A stretch of 64,000 nucleotides of DNA from Sordaria brevicollis (Eukaryota; Ascomycota; Sordariomycetes; Sordariales; Sordariaceae). Each line of letters starts with the position of its first letter. Position 1 is the stretch's first letter. Below, one piece after another: positions 55,830 to 64,000 of this stretch. The notes beneath the pieces were generated by a model. The model had not been told where the DNA came from, searched no databases, and saw only the letters and a program-made list of their open reading frames with translations. The position numbers were made by a program, and so were the translations under genes. The stretch covers positions 682,001 through 746,000 of the forward strand of contig JAUTDP010000004.1 of NCBI GenBank assembly GCA_033439795.1. The letters run 5' to 3'.

Positions 55830-58407
55830 TACGTAGGTAATAATTATATAAAACTTCGAATAATAAAATTCCTATAATTATATATATAGAATTATTATAC
55901 GCGAATTCCGCTTTTAGGAACTCCTTATTCTAAAATATAAAATCGCTTTTTAAAATTCGAATACGTAAAATCTTTTCAATAATTTAATATAAGCGTTCTA
56001 TTTATTTATCCGTTTATAAGTAAAATATAATAAATAATCTTCGTAAAATCCTACGTATTTTAGTAAATTCCTTCTAAAATTCGCTAATAAATAATTTATC
56101 CTTATTATTTACAATTCTTAACGGTAAACCGAATCGGTACTCTACGTACTTATATAATAAGAATATTATAAAAATTATATTAAACGTTTTAATAATAAAT
56201 ATAAATAAGGCTATTTTAATAAATCGGTCTATAATTATTAAAATAGTATTATATATCTTCCCGTCGGCCCCTTAATTCGGCGGAAGGCCGGTAATAAAAT
56301 CGATATTAATTTTTTAAAAAGGTTATTTAAATATTAATAAGGATTAAAAATCTCTATAAAATCGGTATCGGGGTTTTTAAATCCCCTAATACAATTTATA
56401 CCTCGTAACGTATTCCCGAATATTTTATATAAAACCCTCTTAATAAAATTTCCTTTTAATAAATTCTAGGGTTTTAAACGTACTTATATAATTAACCCTT
56501 AAATTATTATAATAAAAGCGTAAAATTTCTTTATAAAATAATCCTTCCTTAGGGATTACTAACCGTTCTTTAAAGTAAAAAACCCTTTAATTATTTAATT
56601 TATATCCTCCGATTATAGTCCTTTTAAATTAAATAATTGCTGCCCGTTCGGTTAAATTTAAATCTTTAAATTAAAATCCCTTTATAATAGTATAAAATTC
56701 CCGGCTTATTAAAAGTATTTAAAAGATTTTTTAGTATATTATCTTCCTTACGATTTTACGTAGTAAAATTTAAAGGAATACTCTTTCTATTAATTATATT
56801 AATAAAATATTTTTTATAATAATAGCGGATTATATTATTCGTTGAATTTATTTAATAAAAATATAAATTATAACTTTCTCTTTATATAGGTACGGGATTT
56901 TAAAATTTAATTATTCTTTAATTATATTTAATAATTCCGAAATAAGGCCTAATTTCTTTTAAAGGGTCGGTAAAATATTACTGTAAATTATATCCCCTTT
57001 TATATAATTTAACCTTTTAAATAAACCGTTTATTAAATTCATTTTCCTTAATCGGTATTTTATTTCGAAATTAAATTAAAATAACCGGTAGATTTAACGA
57101 ATTAACCTTCTACGTAAATCGTTCGCCGGCGATTCTATAATATTCTTTAACGCTTTATAATTTATAAATATTATAAATAATTTTAAAAATCCTTTTAAAT
57201 AATATATTTAATAATTTAAATTAGTTATAATAGTAAATAATTCCTATTAACCTATATACTATTATTATTTTACGTTTATTAATTTTTTAGAAAAGAATGC
57301 TACGGGGTATTAAATATCTTTTATAAATTAGGATAAAATTCTTGAAATAGCCCTCTACGAAGCGTTTATTTTAATTTTAATCTTTTTAATTAAATTTTAA
57401 TAACGAAGGATTAATATTATTATAAACGCTTTTTTTAAAGCCCGGAATATTTTATTAACTTCTTTAATTTAATAGAACGCGTTTAATTTCCGCCCGTTCT
57501 TATTCCCCTTTAATAAATTGGTAATAGGTTTTATTATATAAGAATACTAATATATAAACCGTTAGTAAAAATTAGCAAATTTTAAAAATATTTAAATATT
57601 ATAAAAAGATTTAGGTATTAACTATTTTTAAATTGCCTTTATTTATTTAAAATTTATTATTACCCTTTCTATAATAATCCGGTAATTGAAGAAATCGATA
57701 TAATTTTTATAAAATTCGTATTTAAACGCTTTTACGAAAAATTAAGTAACGTATAAATATTCGAAAATTAAATGGAAATATTCGTTATACTCTTCTTTAA
57801 AATTCGAATAAATTAAAATATTATTAAAATATATTACGTAAATATAATCGATAAATCCCGCGAATATTTTATATATATATATTTAAAATATAATAGGTAT
57901 ATTTATAAACCCGAATAATATTATTATATATTCGAAGTAATTATATTACGTTTTAAAAGTAATCTTTTATTAATCCCCTTCTTTAATTCGGATCCGATAA
58001 TATACTTCGTATAAATTAATTTTAGAAAATACTTTAGTATTAATTATTCGGTTTATTAATTCGCTAATTAATAGTAGTAAATATCGATTTTTAATAGTAA
58101 TTTTATTTAATCCCCGGTAATTAATATATAATCGTAACGTACCGTCCTTTTTAAATATAAATAAAATCGGTATTTTAATAGAGTTTTAAAAATAGCGGAT
58201 ATAATTAATTTGTAAATTCTCCTTTAAATATTCGCGTAGCGTTTTTAATTATATAATAAATAAAGGGTAAATAAAGATATTTAATACCTTTTCCCTTTCT
58301 TTAAGGACGATTTCGTATTTAACGTTTAGTAATTATAATAACATTTTAGCCTTTTTTTTAAAAAATATATTCTTAAACCCTTCTAACGTTAGGGGAATAT
58401 TATCCGC
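55830..58407 (-). mobile_element. Element IV: Ty3/Gypsy pol remnant, truncated by Element III
   Basis: Minus-strand reading shows reverse transcriptase near 58,240-57,780 (LRLYINYRGLNKITIKNRYL, VFSKINLYEVYYRIRIKEGD, then VIYFNNILIYSN where both catalytic Asp are Asn), and an integrase at 56,340-55,830 (KYVEYRFGLPLRIV, AEFAYNNSIY, EVLYNYYLRIIKYIEG). The upstream gag part is missing: the sequence is cut at about 58,407, where Element III begins. No LTR, chromodomain or target duplication could be identified. Confidence 0.8.
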
Positions 58408-58412
58408 CGTAC

Positions 58413-58650
58413 TATTATAGGGCTAATGCCCGTAGCTAAGTTTGACTGGCACTACCAATCGGGCCGCCAGTCGCGGTCCTTACTGCTACGGCAAGCGGAG
58501 TGGCCCGTGCCCCTAATCTTTAAAAGGATAGTTGGCTAATACCGCCTAGAGGGCGCCTCCTTTCCTCCCTTTTCCTCTTCGTAGAACCTTATCGATTCGT
58601 TAAAACCTAATACCTATATTAATTATATTATACCCTTTATATTAAATTCT
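58413..58650 (+). repeat. Probable 5' LTR of Element III (right end uncertain)
   Basis: TATTATAGGGCTAATGCCCG is a plausible RIP-altered form of a TGTCACAGG-type LTR start, as seen directly in Element I. The next 150 bases are GC-rich and keep CpA/TpG sites, then AT content rises towards gag. Two short nested inverted repeats (CCGTAGC..GCTACGG around GACTGGC..GCCAGTC) lie at 58,430-58,500. The inner boundary is a guess. Confidence 0.55.
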
Positions 58651-58699
58651 ACTATTCTAAAAAGCGGATAGAAGAAGTAGATTTAATAAACGGATAATA

Positions 58700-60150
58700 A
58701 TTTTATAAGCGGAAGACCGGTAGCTTTAAGCGCGGCATTGCGGTATTTTCGATATTATAATCGGACTTAACGATATAAATATTAACGATGTAGAAGAATT
58801 TTACGACTCCTAAAACGGTATACTAAATAATAATAATAATAATAAAAACCTAATTAAAAATTTAATTAAAACCCTTAAGAGTAGCGCAACCTTTAAAAAT
58901 TATATTAAATCCCTTTTATTTAATATTACCCTTATTTCTAATACTTTTACCCCCTATTTAAATTTCAAAATTACTGAATACTCTATTTATAAAAAGAAAT
59001 CTCCTTCTAAAACCCTAATTAATAATAATTCTAACGATAATACGAATTTAATTCCCTGTTATAAAAAATAATTAGAATTCCTTAAATAGGATGGCTAACC
59101 CTATACTTTCGGCTTCTTTTTTAATAAATTCGTTATAATATATAATAGTAATATTAAATAAAGATTTTATAATAACCTGAATACCGTTTAGTACGAAATT
59201 ATTAATACGCTTTTTATTAAGTATAGTTAATAATTAAAGGGATTTTAGACTGCTATAATTATACGTAATAAAGAAGATTTAATTAAATTCCTCGAATAAA
59301 TTTATACGATCTTCGGTTCTTATTAGAATTAAGAGGCGGCTTTTAATAAATTCGTTTATATACGTTAGAAGGATAGCGAATTATTCGCTACCTTTTTAAC
59401 CGACTTTAATAACGAAATATTTAAAATAAGCGGTTATTTATAGGAAAATCCCGCTAAATTAAATTATTTCTACCGCGTTTTTAATAAAAAATAATATAAT
59501 AAAATATTTAGGGTCACCTTCTCTAACGATTATTATAAATATTTTAAATAATTTTAATATTATATATTTAAATATAAATAAATAGTAAAATTTAAGGAGG
59601 ATTACTATCGATATTAATATAATTAGAAAAGTAAAATTAAAAATAATAGGTTTTATATCCCTAGCGCTATTTTTATTAATTATCCTACCGTTCTTTATAT
59701 TTCACGTATCGTACTCCGTTTTATTCCTATAATTTTTACCTAACGCCTAATTAATATAAATGGAAATACTATTATAAATATTATATATATAATTTATAAT
59801 CGAAATAGACGAAGCCGAAGCGGTTTTAATATAAATATTTCTATTTCCGCTTTTATTAAACGTATTAAGTAGGTATCGGATAAGGAGTATTAATATCGTC
59901 GAAATAATAATTTATATATATACTATAGCGCCTCTAAATATTGTATTTTAACTTATCCGTATTAATTAATTATTCCTCCTTCTTTTAATAAAATATATAT
60001 TTAAATTACTATTACTAAAGTCCTTCCGTTCTTAAAGGATAATAATAATAATAAGGCTTATAATTCCGCCCCCGAATAGTAGGTAAAAGTTTAATTCCGG
60101 TATAAAATTGGGCCCCGGAGCCGGAAATAAAAATATTAAGTAAAATAGAG
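58700..60150 (+). pseudogene. gag remnant of Element III
   Basis: Stop-interrupted plus-strand frame with an Asn-rich stretch (58,835-58,860) and a zinc-knuckle remnant at 59,905-59,960 (LYIYYSASKYCILTYP) in which Cys and Gly positions read Tyr and Ser. Gag would package the element RNA. Confidence 0.6.
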
Positions 60151-60179
60151 GATTTTAAATTAAAGATAGAAGTAGAATT

Positions 60180-62130
60180 TACTTTAATTCTATTTATTAT
60201 TAATAATTATAATTTATTCTATATCCTCGTTGATAAAGGTTATTAATATTATACTATAATTAATAAGAAAATTATTAAAGAGCTTTAAATCCTAATTATC
60301 CCTATTTTATTTCGTATTGTAAAAAGAACGTTTATTATTATAGAAGGAGTTTCTATTTAAAATATAATCCGATTTTTAACCGAAGTAAATAGTTATATTT
60401 ATCCTATTTACGTTTATATTATTTTATTATTCGAATTCCCTATTATATTAAATAAATTTTAATTTAAGGCTATACGAATATATTCCGTCCCTTATAAAAA
60501 GCGTTTATTTATAAGTATTATTAATTATTAAGTTCCTTACATTAATAGAGAGTAGGTATTTAATATACTACTTATTACCGATTTAAAGTCTATTATATAT
60601 ATTTTAACTACTACTTTTATGAACTACGTACGTAAATTGAGAAAGGAGTTCGGTAATCGAGTAATTGAAAAAGTTATTTTCGCAGTCAATTTAAAGGACG
60701 TCGAAAAGGCGTTAAAATTAAAGAAAATATATACCGAGGTAGAATTAAAGGTGAAAATCCCTAAAAAATATTATAATTTAATATTATTTTAAATAAAGGA
60801 GAACGCCGATAAATTAAACCTTTATCGTCCTAGCGTAGATTATAAAATCGTAATTAAAAAGGATAAAGACGGTAAAAAACTTTTTATTTTATTTAAATTA
60901 CTTTATAATATAATAAGGGAAGAGTTTTTAATTCTTAAAAAGACGTTAAAGGATTTATTAAATAAAGGGTTTATCCGAGTTAATAATTTAAAAGCGGGGG
61001 CCCTAATTTTATTTATACGTAAACCCGGAGGCGGATTCCGCTTTTATTACGATTATTACGTATTTAATATTATTACGAAAGTAGATCGCTATTTATTATT
61101 ATTAATTAAAAATACGTTCCGTATTTTAAAAAGAATAAAGTAATATATTAAAGTAAATATCGTATAAATTTTCTATAAAATTCGTATAATAGAAAGAAAA
61201 GAGGGGAAAATAGTATTTCGGATACGATATAGGTTATTCGAATAATTAATTATATTATTTAAATTAAATAGCGCGCTAACTACGTTTTAATAATATATTA
61301 ATTATATCCTCCGCGATTATTTAGATATATTTTATACTATTTATATAAACGACGTATTTATTTATTCCTTTAATTCCCTAGAAAACTACGAATAAAAAGT
61401 ACGTTTAATCTTTATTAAATTATTAAAAGCCAATTTCTATTTAAATTTAAATAAATACGAATTTAACGTAAAGAAGATTAAATATTTAAATTTTATTATT
61501 TATATTAGTATTGGTATATAGGTTAATTCCGAGAAAATTAAGGCGATTTTAAATTAATTTCCCCTTACTTTTTAAAAGGGTATATAGAGTTTTTTAAGGT
61601 TTATTAATTATTACCGTATATTTATTTTTTAATTTTTAAAAATAATTACCCCTTTATTAAGATTAATTAGTAAAGGAATTGCTTTTAAATAGATTAAAGA
61701 GTGTAAGAACGCTTTTTAACTTTTAAAAACCTTATTTACGAAAACCCCGATCTTAATGGAATTTAACCCGGATAAGAGAATATTTTTAGAAACGGATTAT
61801 AATAAATTTATTTTAGGCGGAATTATTTCTTAAGAAATAAACGAGAACGGTAAAGATATAATTTATAAAATTATAGGCTTCTATTTTTAGAAATTTAACC
61901 TTATTGAACGGAATTACCCTATTTATAATAAGGAAATATTTATTATTATTAGCTATTTAGAATAATAGTCGGCGGAATTATAGAATTATAAATTATTTAT
62001 TATCCTAATGGATTATTAGAATTTCGAATATTTTATAAAATTAAAGAAATTTTTAAAACGGTAGGCGTAATAGGCGGAATATTTCTCCCAATTTAATTTT
62101 TAAATCGAATATAGGCCCGATAAAAATAAA
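60180..62130 (+). pseudogene. Protease, reverse transcriptase and RNase H remnant of Element III
   Basis: The protease is expected near 60,220 (FYILVDKGY, where VDSG-like sequence would stand). Reverse transcriptase follows with LLNKGFIRVNNLKAGALILF, RKPGGGFRFYYDYYVFN, and TIYINDVFIYS (motif at 61,342-61,353; first Asp of YLDD replaced by Asn). RNase H shows FLETDYNKFILGGIIS*E and YPIYNKEIFIII at about 61,790-61,960. Confidence 0.82.
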
Positions 62131-62449
62131 ATAATCCTTAACGCCTTTTTTCAATGAAATTAAAATATATTTACGGATTAGGACCGTAAAGCGTAAGATA
62201 TTTAAATAATACCGGATTCCGTTCTTAAAAATTATATTCCGTTTTGTATTTTAATAGCCCGGGTAGTTTATTTAGGGAAGGAGGGTATAAATATATTTAA
62301 AAATCCGGATTTATAATAATTTTAATTATAGACGGAATTTTACGATTCTTTATATTAGTAAATAAAAGAAATTATCCTTTATAACGATTATTATTTCGAC
62401 CCGTCTTTAAAATTTAAAATTTAAATTGCGGATTATTCTATTAATTCCT

Positions 62450-63835
62450 TCGGCCGCCTTTATTATTAAAATTATTTTTAAATATTAAGAGCCCCCGTAT
62501 ATACCGAATCCGAATTAATTATATTATTTAATACCAATTAACGTTTTAATATCCTTCGTATTATTTTAATTTAAATTATTTATAATTCGTATATATTAAA
62601 ATACTTTAATAAAGAAAATATTATTATAATATTCTTTCGGTATTTTTATTAACCTTTCTTTAATTTTTACGTTTAATAATTCTTCCGCAATTATTATACC
62701 TACGGTTCTATAAAGGTTTAAAGGGAATAGAAGAAAGGCCTTTTACGTTTATTACTAATTTTAGAATAGTTTAATAGAAATATATAAATAAATTTTATTA
62801 TTAATTTTCTAAAATTTAACGGTAATATTTATTTTTAGGTTATAAAGGATAAATTTAATAAAACCGTATTCCTCGAGCTTATACCCTCTATAGAAGTTAA
62901 ATTCTACGCCGAATATTTCCTTTAGTATTTTATTCGCTATTATAATTTCCTAAGGTCTATCGTTAATAATTATAGTTCTAATTAGACTAACCGCTTTTAA
63001 ATTAAATTATACGAATTTTTAAATATTAAACGTTTACTTAATACTATTTATTACCTATAGACTAATAAAGGCCCGGAATATATAAATTAAGAAATTTACG
63101 CCTATTTATATATAATTGTTAATTATATTTAAAATAATTAAAGTAAATAGTACCCTATAATGTAATTAATTATTAATAACCGGATTAATACCTTAATAAA
63201 TATATTTCCGTTCTTTACTACCTATAAATTCGACCCTAAATTCCTAATTTCTATAATTAAAAACCCCTCCAATCGCTAACCTTTACCCCTATCTTCTAAA
63301 AAATAGGCTTAAAAATTCGTTAAAAAATTGTAATAAATTACGGATTTATATTAAATTATTATAATAGCCGCTATTTAAAAATAAGAGAAATTCGCTAATT
63401 ATAATCGGTAATTTACAAAATACTTCGTAATCGGGGATAAAATCTAGTTTAACTTTAAAAATTATATTACCGACCGCCTAAAGAAGAAATTCGATTAGTT
63501 TTATACGAAGTATACCGTTTTGAAAGTATTATTTCCCTATATAATCGAATTATCCGGGCTTCCCCGTATTATTTATAACGTTTTTTATATCGATCTCTTA
63601 TATAAAATTATTAATAACCCTCTCCCTAAATAAAAATTTATTAACGAATAACCCCCGATTATTAAAATTAAAAGAGAATTGGAATATTAAATAAAAGAAA
63701 TTTTCTACGCTAATATTATTAAAAGGAGAGGAGGTTTAATAAGAAAGGTCTTAATTAAATAAAAAGGATATCGGGACCCGATATAAAAACCGTTAAAAAA
63801 TTTTAAAAATATTATCGCCTTAAACGAATTTAAAA
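62450..63835 (+). pseudogene. Integrase and chromodomain remnant of Element III
   Basis: The integrase region is heavily altered, with EFLNIKRLLNTIYYL*TNKGPEYIN near 63,010-63,090. The chromodomain at 63,672-63,835 is clear: EIFYANIIKRRGGLIRKVLI, then K*KGYRDPI*KPLKNFKN, matching the Y.VKWKGY.DPTWEP..NL pattern with Trp replaced by stops. Confidence 0.72.
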
Positions 63836-64000
63836 CTTAATACGGCTTAACCGTAAATAATAACGGTTTAATTAACCGGTATATTAAAAAATTCCTATAA
63901 AAGGCTATAAACGGGGCGAGATATATTACGAGCGGAATAGGGGATTTTTAAATACGGATTAAAATAAATAATAAATTAATTAGGGCGGAACCCCGGTAAA

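Larger units (their letters stand above)
58413..64000 (+). mobile_element. Element III: Ty3/Gypsy chromovirus, 5' part and pol; runs off the window
   Basis: A GC-rich LTR-like start at 58,413 is followed on the plus strand by gag, protease, reverse transcriptase, RNase H, integrase and chromodomain remnants. The 3' LTR is not in the window. Stops and catalytic changes (YIND in place of YLDD) show RIP inactivation. It lies inside Element IV, so it is the younger of the two. Confidence 0.83.

Noticed and set aside
58430..58500. Nested hairpins as a tRNA or other RNA gene
   Set aside because: The stems do not fit a cloverleaf or 5S structure, and no A/B box pair was recognised.
58421..58539. 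Direct repeat GGCTAA flanking a 107-bp GC-rich segment, as a small insertion with target duplication
   Set aside because: The segment does not end in CA or inverted repeats, and the start at 58,413 matches the LTR pattern seen in Element I better.
25585..64000. CRISPR array or prokaryotic origin as the cause of the many short repeats
   Set aside because: Repeats lack spacer structure and the context is clearly a fungal nuclear genome.

Overview
The window reads as nuclear DNA of a filamentous ascomycete, most likely a Neurospora-like Sordariomycete. The evidence is short introns with GT..AG ends and CTRAY-type branch points, recognisable single-copy fungal housekeeping genes, and a long AT-rich tract carrying the signature of repeat-induced point mutation (RIP): CpA and TpG are scarce, all LTR differences are C/T or G/A transitions, and stops replace Gln and Trp codons inside retrotransposon genes.

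Layout. (1) Positions 1-7,500: one apparently intact five-exon gene of unknown function (746-2472), followed by three fragments on the same strand that resemble its C-terminal, middle and N-terminal parts, in that order, plus an unassigned ORF set. A foldback sequence follows the intact gene and a related sequence follows the first fragment. (2) Positions 8,690-23,736: conserved genes. fip1 (mRNA polyadenylation, minus) and nup49 (FG nucleoporin, plus) diverge from a shared 456-bp gap; rpc31 (RNA polymerase III, minus) and an hsm3-like proteasome-chaperone gene (plus) diverge from a 664-bp gap; sec7 (large Arf-GEF, minus) lies tail to tail with hsm3. These are general cell functions and do not form a pathway cluster. 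(3) Positions 23,737-25,580: normal-composition intergenic DNA with one possible orphan first exon. (4) From about 25,585 to the end: 38 kb of AT-rich, RIP-altered DNA, possibly (peri)centromeric or another H3K9-methylated block.

Within the AT-rich tract I could delimit two complete Ty3/Gypsy chromovirus insertions: Element I (30,798-39,410, plus; 306-bp LTRs; TSD TTATT) and Element II (42,934-50,173, minus; 251-bp LTRs; TSD AATAT). A third, Element III (plus), starts near 58,413 and runs off the window; it interrupts a fourth Gypsy copy, Element IV (minus, about 55.8-58.4 kb). Elements I-III end in chromodomain remnants. All four are broken by stops and altered catalytic or zinc-binding residues.

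The most interesting pattern is the distribution of mutations in the two LTR pairs. In both elements the LTR half next to the internal region is the more mutated, and the outer half is better preserved, although the DNA outside the element is again strongly AT-rich. This suggests insertion into DNA that had already been mutated, then a second RIP episode centred on the element body that faded across the LTRs. Introns, domains and alignments were worked out by eye.
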